This document shows, in pieces, positions 50,837-59,200 of a stretch of 64,000 nucleotides of DNA. The stretch covers positions 124,001 through 188,000 of the forward strand of contig JAHBYW010000008.1 in the NCBI GenBank assembly GCA_019635755.1. The letters run 5' to 3'. The notes under the pieces are model-generated. The model searched no databases, was not told where the DNA came from, and saw nothing but the letters and a program-made list of their open reading frames with translations. This DNA is from Rhizobiaceae bacterium (GTDB taxonomy: Bacteria; Pseudomonadota; Alphaproteobacteria; Rhizobiales; Rhizobiaceae). A program made the translations under genes and the position numbers. The first letter of the stretch is position 1; the number at the start of each line of letters is the position of its first letter.

Positions 50837-51202
50837 TCAGGCCGCCTGCAGAACGCGGAACCGCTCGAGCAGCTGCGCCCGGTTGAACGGCTTCAGCAGG
50901 TATCCCTGCGCGCCCGCGCGCTTGGCCCGCATGATGGCGCCGAGATCGACCTCCAGCAGGCAGATCGCGATCTGCGGGACGATCGGGGTCTGGATGGCGC
51001 GGGCCTTGCGGATGAACTCCTCGGCCGACATGTCCGGAAGCGCGACGTCCACGACGATGATGTCGGGCATGTCCGCCACGCACATCTCCAGCGCCTCGTA
51101 CCCGCTGCCTGCCTCGATGACGAGCATGTCCGGGCCGCCGAGGATGCGCTTGGCAACCTTCCGGATGACAGTCGAATCGTCGACGAACATGCAGCGCTTC
51201 AT
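50837..51202 (-). CDS. single-domain response regulator
   Basis: A 121-residue CheY-like receiver without output domain. The acid pair is D8-D9 (FVDDS), the phospho-acceptor D52 (VVDVALPD) and the Lys is in GYLLKPFN. The conserved Thr/Ser position reads ICLLEVD, so signalling geometry may differ. It is a neighbour of chpT on the same strand (160-bp gap) in what looks like a conserved rhizobial arrangement. It could be a phosphate sink or adaptor, as with DivK and CpdR; it does not look like either closely. Confidence 0.85.
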   Translation of the reverse strand: MKRCMFVDDSTVIRKVAKRILGGPDMLVIEAGSGYEALEMCVADMPDIIVVDVALPDMSAEEFIRKARAIQTPIVPQIAICLLEVDLGAIMRAKRAGAQGYLLKPFNRAQLLERFRVLQAA

Positions 51203-51362
51203 TTCCCGGTCCCTGTTGTCGCCCGTCCGAGCCGGAAGCGTTCGAGCCGATGCGCAGGCTAGTGCAGCAATGTAAACAAGCGGAAAACCCCGCGCCTAAA
51301 CTTGTCGCGATCGGCAATCAGCTCGATGGGAAAGTACTAGCGCAGACTGCTTAAAGTCGGGT

Positions 51363-51992
51363 TCACGCCGCGGTGAGGATGATGTCCTCGGCGGTGGCGC
51401 GGATGGTGATCGTCATGCCGGTCTCGCGCGCCAGCAGCAGCGTGTAGTAGGGCTGCACCGCGTGGGCATCGATCGGCTCCTCCGGCTTGTTGCCCGAATG
51501 CATCTCGAGGAATTTCGGCGGCACGCGGACCATCGGGCCGGTCGAGGTGATGACGAAGCTCGGCTGCGTCTCCAGGTTCTCCAGCACGACCGAAATCTTG
51601 CCGCCGCGCGGGATCGCGCCGTTGGCGACGAGGATCAGGTTGAGCAGGAGCTTGACCTTGTTCTTGGGCAGCAGCGCGCGCTTGCCGATCCATTCGAGCT
51701 CGGGCTTCTCGTTCTTCAGAAATGCGGTGGCGACGGACTCCGCGTCGCCGGTATCGATCAGCATGCCGGCCGAACCGGCCGCGCCGAAGGCGATCCGGGC
51801 GAATTGCAGGCGGGCCGAGGCGTTGCGGGCCGAGACGCGGATGAGGTTCATCGCGTCCTCGTCGGCGCCCCCCTCGTCCAGCAGCTCCAGACCGTTGTTT
51901 ATGGCACCGACGGGCGAGATGATGTCGTGGCACACGCGGCTGCACAGCAGCGCCGCGAGGTCCGGGGCGGACAGCGTGAAAAGGTCGGCCAT
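51363..51992 (-). CDS. chpT: histidine phosphotransferase ChpT
   Basis: A 209-residue phosphotransferase of the CckA-ChpT-CtrA/CpdR relay. The phospho-accepting H22 is in SRVCHDIISPVGAINNGLELL, and a degenerate ATPase-like domain follows (KLLLNLILVANGAIPRGGKISV). The length is close to Caulobacter ChpT. It lies near ctrA, its main partner. Confidence 0.92.
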   Translation of the reverse strand: MADLFTLSAPDLAALLCSRVCHDIISPVGAINNGLELLDEGGADEDAMNLIRVSARNASARLQFARIAFGAAGSAGMLIDTGDAESVATAFLKNEKPELEWIGKRALLPKNKVKLLLNLILVANGAIPRGGKISVVLENLETQPSFVITSTGPMVRVPPKFLEMHSGNKPEEPIDAHAVQPYYTLLLARETGMTITIRATAEDIILTAA

Positions 51993-52141
51993 GTCGTCGT
52001 GTCCCGCTTTCTTGTCCCCGCCCAGGCGCCGCGAATCACGCCGCGCCCGTCCTCGATCTGGTTACACAGGCGACGACACCGCTTCAAGAAACGTGGGGTC
52101 GCAAGGCTGATCGCGCGATACCGATTTGCCTCGAATTTTAA

Positions 52142-52149
52142 TGGTTGAA
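52142..52149 (-). promoter_or_regulatory. possible CtrA half-site upstream of eipA
   Basis: TCAACCAT on the minus strand, one mismatch from TTAACCAT, next to TTAA, 104 bp upstream of the eipA start. EipA of Brucella is CtrA-controlled. The site itself is a weak match. Confidence 0.3.
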
Positions 52150-52252
52150 AAAGGATTGCGGCCTAGTCTCGCAACAGGTGCGCGGGAGGCAGCCGCAACG
52201 GGCGCAGAATGCCGTGGCTCCGGCCGGCGCGCCCGCACAAGGAGATTGTCCG

Positions 52253-52837
52253 ATGCTATCCAGGTTCAGCGATCACCGCTCCATGGTGCGGCCGTTCTTT
52301 TTCCTTCTGTCGGCCCTGATGGCACTGATCTTCCTCGCCGCGCCGGCGAAGTCGTCCGAATACGAGCCGCAGGAGATCATCGATGCCGGTCATCGGTTCT
52401 TCGGCGCGACCGCGGGCGGGCTGGCGCAGGTCATCGAGAAGGTATTCTCGACCTATGGCCTCCCCAATGGCTACGTGCTGGGCGAGGAGGGCTCCGGCGC
52501 CGTGATCGGCGGGGTCACCTATGGCGAGGGCATGCTCTACACCAAGAACGCCGGCGACCATAAGGTCTTCTGGCAGGGCCCGTCGCTGGGCTGGGATTTC
52601 GGCGGCCAGGGTTCGCGCACGATGATGCTCGTCTACAACCTCGACGACGTCGGCAACCTCTACAAGCGCTATGCCGGCGTGGCCGGATCGGCCTACGCGA
52701 TCGCCGGGCTGGGCTTCAACGTGCTGAAGCACCGCAACGTGCTGCTGGTGCCGGTCCGCACCGGCGTCGGCGCGCGCCTCGGCGTCAATGTCGGCTACCT
52801 GAAGCTCACCGAGCAGCCGACCTGGAACCCGTTCTGA
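52253..52837 (+). CDS. eipA: EipA family envelope integrity protein (DUF1134)
   Basis: A 194-residue periplasmic protein starting at ATG 52253 after AAGGAGA. A signal peptide (core FFFLLSALMALIFLAAPAKS) leads to the conserved DUF1134 domain: FFGATAGGLAQVIEKVFSTYGLPNGYVLGEEGSGA and LVYNLDDVGNLYKRYAGVAGSAY. In Brucella and Caulobacter, EipA supports cell-envelope integrity and division, and in Brucella its gene is CtrA-regulated. The location in a CtrA-linked cluster agrees. Confidence 0.92.
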   Translation: MLSRFSDHRSMVRPFFFLLSALMALIFLAAPAKSSEYEPQEIIDAGHRFFGATAGGLAQVIEKVFSTYGLPNGYVLGEEGSGAVIGGVTYGEGMLYTKNAGDHKVFWQGPSLGWDFGGQGSRTMMLVYNLDDVGNLYKRYAGVAGSAYAIAGLGFNVLKHRNVLLVPVRTGVGARLGVNVGYLKLTEQPTWNPF

Positions 52838-52986
52838 CCGCGCGCCCGGAGCGCTCCGCACCTCCCGCACGCGCCGTCACTTAAGGTTAAGATCGACGGC
52901 GCGCATTGTTGACTGGATTCTTGTCGCCGTCCCGTGGCAAATAGACTCTGTCCTCAGAGTCCGCCCTCGAGGCCCGGGTAGGTCGC

Positions 52987-54252
52987 GTGATCCAGTCCAT
53001 CCTCTTCTTCAGCCTCGGTTTCCTCTGCGCCGGCTTCATGGCGCTGATGGTCGCGCCCGCGATCTGGCGGCGTGCCGTCGTGCTGACGCGCAAGCGCATC
53101 GAGGCGTCCGTCCCGCTGTCGCTGACCGAGATCCAGGCGGACAAGGACCGCATGCGGGCCGAATTCGCGATGTCGACCCGCCGGCTGGAGATGAGCATCA
53201 AGCAGTTCCGCGAGAAGGCGGCGGCGCAGGTTGTCGAGATCAACCGCAGCCGCGAGGAGCTGAAGCGCCTCACCAACGACAAGGCCGACAAGAACCAGTC
53301 GATCACCGAACTCGAGGGCAAGGCGAGCGAGCTGCGCGCGGAGCTGCGCCAGAAGGAGGACCAGCTCCAGGCATTGACCGACCGCGTCGGCGCGACCGAC
53401 CGGCAGCTGGAGGAGCGCGCTTTCGAGCTGGAGAAGCTGTCGCGCATGTATGAGGACGCGACGCTGTCCTCGTCCAACAAGCAGATCGAACTCGTGGTCC
53501 GCGAAACGGAGGTCGAGCGGCTGCACGGCGACCTGAATGCGCTGCGCGGACAGCGCAAGGATGCCGACCGGCAGCTGCGGGAACTGGCGCAGGAGAACAA
53601 GACCCTGCGCGATTCGGTCAAGACCGAGAAGCGCAAGACGGTCGAGCTGGAGCGCAAGGTCGAGCGCATGCTGACCACGCTCACCGACCGCGAGGACAAG
53701 CTCGACCGGCGCGAGAAGGAACTGGCTCGCCTGCGCGACGTGCTGCGCGGCAGCTCGATGAACGAGAACGAGCTGAACAGCCAGCTGTCCGACGCCCATC
53801 AGGACAAGGTGCGGCTGGAAGTCGACCTGGCGGACCTCACCCTGCAGATGTCGACGCTGCTCTCCGGCGCCAAGGGCGCGGATATCGAGAAGGCGATCGC
53901 CAAGCTGCAGGAGGATCGCGAGCGGCTCGAATCGCGGCTGACCGCGCTCACCCGCGAGAACAAGCAGCTGCGCTCGGACCTCTCCGCCTTCGAGCGGTCG
54001 AAGACCGACGACTGGGGCGACGAGCGGCGCGAGAACGCGCTGCTGCGCGAGCAGATCAACGATCTCGCGGCCGAGGTGGTGAACCTGACGGCCGCGCTCG
54101 ACGGTCCGGAATCGCCCATCAACCAGATGCTGGCGGTGCAGGAGCCGGCACCGGAGCGCGACTCGCGCGACAAGATCACCAGCCTGGCCGACCGCGTCCG
54201 TGCCTTGCAGAAGGCTGCCGCGGCCCAGCCCGCCAGCCCCATCCCGAACTGA
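52987..54252 (+). CDS. membrane-anchored coiled-coil protein
   Basis: A 421-residue protein with a GTG start at 52987. One N-terminal membrane segment (about 4-27, SILFFSLGFLCAGFMALMVA) is followed by about 330 residues of almost unbroken heptad-rich coiled coil. The tail near 390-421 is Ala/Pro-rich. There is no enzyme motif. The design recalls cell-division or envelope-spacing proteins that face the cytoplasm. It follows eipA in the same direction after 149 bp. The function is not known to me; envelope or division is an inference from context. Confidence 0.75.
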   Translation: MIQSILFFSLGFLCAGFMALMVAPAIWRRAVVLTRKRIEASVPLSLTEIQADKDRMRAEFAMSTRRLEMSIKQFREKAAAQVVEINRSREELKRLTNDKADKNQSITELEGKASELRAELRQKEDQLQALTDRVGATDRQLEERAFELEKLSRMYEDATLSSSNKQIELVVRETEVERLHGDLNALRGQRKDADRQLRELAQENKTLRDSVKTEKRKTVELERKVERMLTTLTDREDKLDRREKELARLRDVLRGSSMNENELNSQLSDAHQDKVRLEVDLADLTLQMSTLLSGAKGADIEKAIAKLQEDRERLESRLTALTRENKQLRSDLSAFERSKTDDWGDERRENALLREQINDLAAEVVNLTAALDGPESPINQMLAVQEPAPERDSRDKITSLADRVRALQKAAAAQPASPIPN

Positions 54253-54261
54253 CGCGCCCGC

Positions 54262-55062
54262 TCAGCGCAGCTGCGCCAGTTCGTGGAGCGCGATCGCCGA
54301 GGCGGTCGCGACGTTGAGGCTGTCGAACCCCGGCACCATCGGGATGCGGACGGTCTCCAGCTCCGCCATCAGCCCTGCCGGAAGCCCCTCGCCCTCGGTT
54401 CCCAGATAGATCGCCATGCGTTCGCTGCGCACGACCTGCCGGATCGGCGTGGCGCCGGCCGGCGACAGCGCCAGCTGGCGGAACCCGGCGGAGGCAAGGG
54501 TCCGCACGATCGACATTGCGTTGTCCTCGCGGGCAAAGGGCAGCGCCAGCGCGGCCCCCGTCGAAACGCGGATCGCCTTGCGGTAGAGCGGATCGCAGCT
54601 CTCGCCGTCGAGCACGATCGCGTCCACGCCGAAGGCGGCCGCGTTGCGGAAGATCGCCCCGACATTGTCATGGTTGGCGATGCCGACCGCTGCCACCACC
54701 AGCGCATGCGGCGGGAGGCCGGCGACCAGTGCGGCAAGGCCCGGGACCGCGCCGCGACGTCCGATGGCGACCACGCCGCGATGCATCGGAAAGCCGGCGA
54801 CGGCGTCGATGACGTCGCGGCCCGCCACATAGACCGGAAGATCCGGCGGGGCTTCGGCCAGCAGATCATCGATGCCGCTCAGCCGGTTCTCGAGGACGAG
54901 AACCGATTCCGCCGAGAAGCGCGGCGACGCCAGAAGAGCGCGCAGGACGACGCTGCCTTCCGCGACGAACCGGCCCTGCCGGCCGACGAGGTCGCGTTCG
55001 CGGATGTCGCGATACGCCGTAACGCGCGCGTCGTCCGGGTCGTCGATGCGGATGATCGGCAT
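54262..55062 (-). CDS. TrmH/SpoU family RNA methyltransferase
   Basis: A 266-residue SPOUT methyltransferase that 2'-O-methylates tRNA or rRNA. Motif 1 is GIANHDNVGAIFRNAAAFGVDAIVLD, motif 2 is YLGTEGEGLP and motif 3 is VRIPMVPGFDSLNVATASAIALHEL, which form the SAM-binding knot. An N-terminal RNA-binding region precedes them (VAEGSVVLRALLAS). The target nucleotide cannot be read. Confidence 0.92.
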   Translation of the reverse strand: MPIIRIDDPDDARVTAYRDIRERDLVGRQGRFVAEGSVVLRALLASPRFSAESVLVLENRLSGIDDLLAEAPPDLPVYVAGRDVIDAVAGFPMHRGVVAIGRRGAVPGLAALVAGLPPHALVVAAVGIANHDNVGAIFRNAAAFGVDAIVLDGESCDPLYRKAIRVSTGAALALPFAREDNAMSIVRTLASAGFRQLALSPAGATPIRQVVRSERMAIYLGTEGEGLPAGLMAELETVRIPMVPGFDSLNVATASAIALHELAQLR

Positions 55063-55138
55063 GGCCGCCTTATAGCGCGGTTCTTGCGGCGAGGCCCCGC
55101 GGTTCCGTCATGGCCGGGGCGCCGGGCCGCCGCTCCGC

Positions 55139-55471
55139 TCAGCGGACCCTGCGGAGCCTCGGTTCCCGTGCTGCCTCCACCGTGCCGTAGATGCTCTCCA
55201 GCGCGGCGACCAGCCGCCGGGCGGCTTCCGACTTGCACGAGTAGAAGATCATCTGCCGCTCGCGCCGCGTCTCGACCAGGTCGAGGCTTCTCAGCTTGGC
55301 GAGGTGCTGCGACAGCGCGGACTGGCTGAGTGCCACCTTCGCCGCGATCGCACCCACGGAAAGCTCTTCGGCGAGGAGATGGCCAATGATGGCCAGCCGC
55401 TTGCTGTTGCCGAGGATCGCCAGAAGTTCGGCGGCCTCGTCCATCCGGTCGGCGAGTCTGTCAGAGATCAT
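55139..55471 (-). CDS. ArsR-family regulator, NolR-like
   Basis: A 110-residue winged-helix repressor from ATG 55471. The core NSKRLAIIGHLLAEELSVGAIAAKVALSQSALSQHLAKLRSLDLVETRRERQMIFYS closely recalls rhizobial NolR. No metal-binding CxC is seen, in agreement with a non-metal sensor. The AT-rich stretch at 55582-55602 upstream (TTTTAATATGCATGTTATCT) is a possible operator/promoter. Confidence 0.85.
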   Translation of the reverse strand: MISDRLADRMDEAAELLAILGNSKRLAIIGHLLAEELSVGAIAAKVALSQSALSQHLAKLRSLDLVETRRERQMIFYSCKSEAARRLVAALESIYGTVEAAREPRLRRVR

Positions 55472-55690
55472 TGTTGCCCCACACAGGAAGTCCGCACACT
55501 CGGGCAAGCCATGGGGGCCTGGTTGCCGCGAGCATCCTCGAAGCGGCTCGGGGCGTCGTTGCCGGTCGCCGCGCTCCGTTCGATTTTAATATGCATGTTA
55601 TCTATGCCGCAATCGCGTTCTCGCCAAAAAGCGCGGGGCGATGCGTCGCGAACACGATTGTCCCGGTCCGCGGTGTTCACGCGGGCAACG

Positions 55691-56485
55691 CTAGGTCGCG
55701 GCGGCGCGGCCGGTGCGCACCAGCGCGATCAGCGCCTCGCGCATCTCTCCGGCCGATCCGAGCGGTTCGGGGAAGAACACGCGTCTGACATCGTCCCCGT
55801 CGGCGACGTCGATGCCGTCGGCGTCGATTCCCGTCAGCCGCCACGTGCCGTCCGGCGCGCCGGCGAGGCGTGTGGCGTATATCGCGACGGCGTCCGCGTG
55901 GTCCTCGTTCATGTGGTCGAGGGCGTTCTGCTCGCGCGGCGCCAGATCGTCGGTGACGGCACCGGTCGCCAGCAGGTCGGCGGGCTCCAGCTCATAGGCC
56001 TTGCCGAAGCCGCCGTTCAGGCTGGCCCCCTCCGGCTCGAGGCGAAAGAAGGAGAAATCGCCGAAATCGGCATAGAGCTTGGCCTTCGGCTGGCGGTTGA
56101 GGTAGCGCCGCCGCGCCCGTGCGTGCGAATCGGTGCCTACGTCCAGACGCACGGCGTTGCAGGCGAGCGTCATGCGCGGATGCGCCAGCGGATCGCCCTT
56201 GCCGGGTTCGCCCAGCAGCAGCGAGCAGCGCGGATCGGCCAGCAGCGCGCCCGTGTGTGCCGCGAGCGCCGACACCAGGATGAGCGGCGTGCCGTCGAGG
56301 TCGGTCGCCACTGCGACGCGGCTGGCGAGCGGCCGGCCGCTCTCCGGCTCCAGCACTGCCAGCGCCCCGAATCGCGCGGACCGCAGCAGCGTCTTGGCCA
56401 GCCGGACGGCATCTGCGTCCGTCTCGCGGATCACGCCCTTGTTCGGTGCCACGGCCGTCCTCGAAAGCTGAAAGTGGTGCTCCAC
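55691..56485 (-). CDS. HugZ-like heme/FMN-binding protein
   Basis: A 264-residue protein: a split-barrel pyridoxamine-oxidase-like domain (1 to about 165, SARFGALAVLEPESGRPLASRVAV) and a C-terminal DUF2470 domain (NALDHMNEDHADAVAIYA, with its metal/heme-contact His residues). This two-domain layout is that of the HugZ heme-utilisation family and of related FMN-binding proteins. No heme uptake genes are adjacent. Confidence 0.85.
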   Translation of the reverse strand: MEHHFQLSRTAVAPNKGVIRETDADAVRLAKTLLRSARFGALAVLEPESGRPLASRVAVATDLDGTPLILVSALAAHTGALLADPRCSLLLGEPGKGDPLAHPRMTLACNAVRLDVGTDSHARARRRYLNRQPKAKLYADFGDFSFFRLEPEGASLNGGFGKAYELEPADLLATGAVTDDLAPREQNALDHMNEDHADAVAIYATRLAGAPDGTWRLTGIDADGIDVADGDDVRRVFFPEPLGSAGEMREALIALVRTGRAAAT

Positions 56486-56515
56486 TTATCGCGTGGAGGG
56501 ACCGCGGCGCAATCG

Positions 56516-57277
56516 CTATTTCGGCGCCATGCGGATCGCGCCGTCGAGGCGGATGGTCTCGCCGTTCAGCATCTGGTTCTCCACGATGTGGCAGGCGAGC
56601 GCGGCGTATTCCGACGGCTCGCCGAGGCGCGGCGGGAAGGGCACCTGCAGCCCGAGGGACTTCTGCGCCTCTTCGGGCAGCCCGGCCAGCATCGGCGTGC
56701 GGAAGATGCCGGGCGCGATGGTGCAGACGCGGATGCCGGCGCGCGCCAGGTCGCGGGCGACGGGCAGGGTCATGCCGACCACGCCGCCCTTGGACGCCGA
56801 GTAGGCCGCCTGGCCGATCTGGCCGTCATAGGCCGCCACCGACGCCGTGTTGACGATGACACCGCGCTCGCCGCCCTCCAGCGGCTCCTCCTTTTCGGCG
56901 CGCACGGCCATCAGGCGGATCATGTTGAACGAACCCGCGAGGTTCACCTCCAGCACCTTCTTGAACACGTCGAGCGGGTGGGCGCCCTCCTTGCCGGTCG
57001 TCTTCAGCGCGATGCCGATACCTGCGCAATTCACCAGGATGCGCGGCACGCCGAGCTTGGCGACCACCTCGGCAACCGCGGCCTCGCCTGCCTCGGCGCT
57101 GGACACGTCGCACTTGACCGCGATGCCGCCGATGTCGTCCGCGACCTTCTTGGCCCGCTCGACGCTGACATCGAACACCGCGACCTTTGCGCCCTTCGCG
57201 GCCAGCGCGCGGGCGGTGGCCTCGCCGAGGCCGGAGCTTCCGCCGGTGACGATGGCGACCTGGCCGGATGGGTTCAT
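56516..57277 (-). CDS. SDR, type-2 3-hydroxyacyl-CoA dehydrogenase-like
   Basis: A 253-residue SDR from ATG 57277 (AGGAGGA upstream). The cofactor loop is TGGSSGLG, the NAD-selective Asp is in [16 protein letters not shown] follows, the catalytic Ser is in [15 protein letters not shown] and YSASKGG supplies Tyr and Lys. The pattern [12 protein letters not shown] and the overall sequence resemble the HSD10/type-2 3-hydroxyacyl-CoA dehydrogenases. A role in fatty-acid or branched-chain degradation is likely. Confidence 0.88.
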   Translation of the reverse strand: MNPSGQVAIVTGGSSGLGEATARALAAKGAKVAVFDVSVERAKKVADDIGGIAVKCDVSSAEAGEAAVAEVVAKLGVPRILVNCAGIGIALKTTGKEGAHPLDVFKKVLEVNLAGSFNMIRLMAVRAEKEEPLEGGERGVIVNTASVAAYDGQIGQAAYSASKGGVVGMTLPVARDLARAGIRVCTIAPGIFRTPMLAGLPEEAQKSLGLQVPFPPRLGEPSEYAALACHIVENQMLNGETIRLDGAIRMAPK

Positions 57278-57440
57278 GGACTGTCCTCCTTCTCTGCGGC
57301 GCGACCTTATGCGGGGGCGCCGTCGTCGCGCAAGTTTGGCGGGGCCGTAACACCCGCATCGGCCCGGGCGAATACACATCGGCTGGCCAAGACCCTATAT
57401 TCCCCTCATGATCTTCCGCCTGTTTCGAAAGGATCCGCCC

Positions 57441-57842
57441 ATGGATGCCAAGACCTATCCGGTCTCCCGCACCGACGCCGAGTGGCGTGCGCGCCTGACT
57501 CCCGAGCAGTACCGCATCATGCGCGACCACGGCACGGAGCCGCCGGGCTCGTGCTCGCTGCTCTACGAGAAGCGGCCGGGCACCTTCGTCTGCGCCGGCT
57601 GCGACACGCCGCTGTTCGAGGGCAAGGTCAAGTTCGAGTCCGGCACGGGCTGGCCGAGCTTCAACGACCCGATCGCCGGCTCGGTCGAGACGACGACGGA
57701 CCGGTCGTGGGGCATGGTGCGCACCGAAGTTCACTGCGCCACCTGCGGGAGCCATCTCGGTCACGTCTTTCCGGACGGCCCGCCGCCGACCCACCAGCGC
57801 TACTGCATCAATGGCGTCGCCCTGGAGTTCAGGCCCGCCTGA
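57441..57842 (+). CDS. msrB: peptide methionine (R)-S-oxide reductase MsrB
   Basis: A 133-residue MsrB that reduces methionine-R-sulfoxide. ATG 57441 is preferred over ATG 57408 because AAGGATC precedes it. Zinc cysteines appear in VCAGC and CATCG, the substrate His region is GHVFPDGPPPTHQR and the catalytic Cys is in RYCINGVALEF. A small-RNA gene follows. Confidence 0.93.
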   Translation: MDAKTYPVSRTDAEWRARLTPEQYRIMRDHGTEPPGSCSLLYEKRPGTFVCAGCDTPLFEGKVKFESGTGWPSFNDPIAGSVETTTDRSWGMVRTEVHCATCGSHLGHVFPDGPPPTHQRYCINGVALEFRPA

Positions 57843-57960
57843 CGCCGTCACCCGGCGGTCGGCGCGGGGGCCGTCCCAATCCGCCAGCCGCTGCGACATT
57901 CTGCCCATAAGATTTGCAGTCCTGGCGGTTGCAATTGCTTTGTGCAGGACATAGGTCAGT

Positions 57961-58037
57961 ATTGTTGACGTTCACCTCCTCCCGAGCGTCAACCCGAATG
58001 AAGCCCGGCGAACCTCCTCCCTCGCCGGGCTTTTTTT
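57961..58037 (+). ncRNA. probable cuckoo-type (CcsR-like) small RNA
   Basis: Two tandem hairpins, each with CCTCCTCCC in the loop. Hairpin 1 has stem GTTGACG/CGTCAAC (57964-57970, 57987-57993). Hairpin 2 has a 10-bp stem (58002-58011, 58022-58031) and is followed by seven T, so it is the terminator. Two hairpins with anti-Shine-Dalgarno loops define the alphaproteobacterial cuckoo/CcsR RNA family. TTGCAA at about 57929-57934 and a TATAAT-poor CATAGG about 17 bp later may be its promoter. The 5' end is approximate. Confidence 0.8.
58002..58037 (+). terminator. rho-independent terminator of the small RNA
   Basis: AGCCCGGCGA (58002-58011) and TCGCCGGGCT (58022-58031) form a 10-bp GC-rich stem, with the T-run at 58031-58037. 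Confidence 0.9.
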
Positions 58038-58215
58038 GCGCCTCGAGCATTTTGCAGCAGGGGTGAAATCTTCTCGCGAAAGGCAGCTGAAACAATGAGA
58101 TAGGCCATGATCTCGTTCGAAAGCCGCTTTGCGTTTTTCGGGATCATGGTCTGGGAGGCTTGGCGCGGCGCGCCGGCGGTGGCATGCGCTGCGGCGAGCT
58201 GATCCCGGAGCGCCA

Positions 58216-59166
58216 ATGTCCCGCCTGTCCGCCGACCGCATCGTCGAAGCCCATGGCGCGATCGACGCCGCCTTCAGGAACACGCCGCAGTTCCTTGCCG
58301 AAGGCCTGTCGAAGCGCCTCGGCGTCGACCTGGTGGTGAAGGTCGAGACGCTCAACCCGATCCGCTCCTTCAAGGCGCGCGGCGCGCAATGGCTGGTGGC
58401 GCAGCTCCAGGCGCGGCCGGATGCGCCGCGCCACCTCGTCTGCACCTCGACCGGAAATTTCGGCCAGGGCATCGCTTATGCGGCGCGCGCGGCGGGCATG
58501 CGCGCCTCCGTCTTCGTGCCGGCCGACTGCAATCCGCTCAAGGTCGGGAAGATCCGCGGCTTCGGCGGCGAGGTGTTCCCGACGCCGGGCGCCTTCGCGG
58601 AGGTGCGCGCCGCGGCGGAGGCCTTTGCCGCGCGCGAGGGCGCGAAGGTCGTCATCGACGGGCGGGAGCCCGCGATCGCCGAGGGCGCCGGCACGATCGG
58701 GCTGGAGCTGCTGGACCATCCGAAGCGGGTCGACGTGCTGCTGGTCCCGCTCGGCGACGGCGCGCTGATCAACGGCATTGCCACCATCGTCAAGGCGCGC
58801 GCGCCGGGCACCAGGATCATCGGGGTGTGCGCCGCCGGCGCGCCGGCCTTCGCCACGTCGTTCGCCGAACGGCGGGTGGCCTCTGCGCCGGCGCGGACCA
58901 TTGCCGACGGGCTGGCGATCGAGAACCCGGAGCAGGTGGCGCTGGCCGACGCGCTCACTCTCGTCGACGAGATTCTCCTCGTCACCGATGCCGAGCTCGT
59001 CGACGCGATGCGGCTGGCGCATGCCGAACTCGGGCTGGTGCTGGAGCCGTCTGCGGCTGCCGGCATTGCGGCGCTGGCGAAGCCCGGCGCGCGGTTCCCG
59101 GGCCTCGTCGGAACCGTGCTGACCGGCGGGAATGTGAAGGAAGAGCTGCGGCGGGATCTGGCCTGA
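58216..59166 (+). CDS. PLP-dependent enzyme, threonine-dehydratase-like
   Basis: A 316-residue fold-type II PLP enzyme from ATG 58216 (GGAG upstream). The PLP Lys is K53 in NPIRSFKARGA, the phosphate/carboxylate loops are CTSTGNFGQGIAYAAR and LLVPLGDGALINGI, and the C-terminal Ser-type cofactor contact is in VLTGGNVK. It lacks the ACT regulatory domain of biosynthetic IlvA, so it is like catabolic threonine/serine dehydratases or racemases. No neighbours fix the substrate. Confidence 0.85.
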   Translation: MSRLSADRIVEAHGAIDAAFRNTPQFLAEGLSKRLGVDLVVKVETLNPIRSFKARGAQWLVAQLQARPDAPRHLVCTSTGNFGQGIAYAARAAGMRASVFVPADCNPLKVGKIRGFGGEVFPTPGAFAEVRAAAEAFAAREGAKVVIDGREPAIAEGAGTIGLELLDHPKRVDVLLVPLGDGALINGIATIVKARAPGTRIIGVCAAGAPAFATSFAERRVASAPARTIADGLAIENPEQVALADALTLVDEILLVTDAELVDAMRLAHAELGLVLEPSAAAGIAALAKPGARFPGLVGTVLTGGNVKEELRRDLA

Positions 59167-59200
59167 TCCGGGCCGACACCGAGACCGTTTCTCCCTGGTC

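Noticed and set aside
55304-57910. 868-codon plus-strand open frame
   Set aside because: It lies opposite the ArsR, HugZ-like and SDR genes and continues over msrB in the wrong frame. All of these genes have strong family motifs, so the long frame is a composition artefact.
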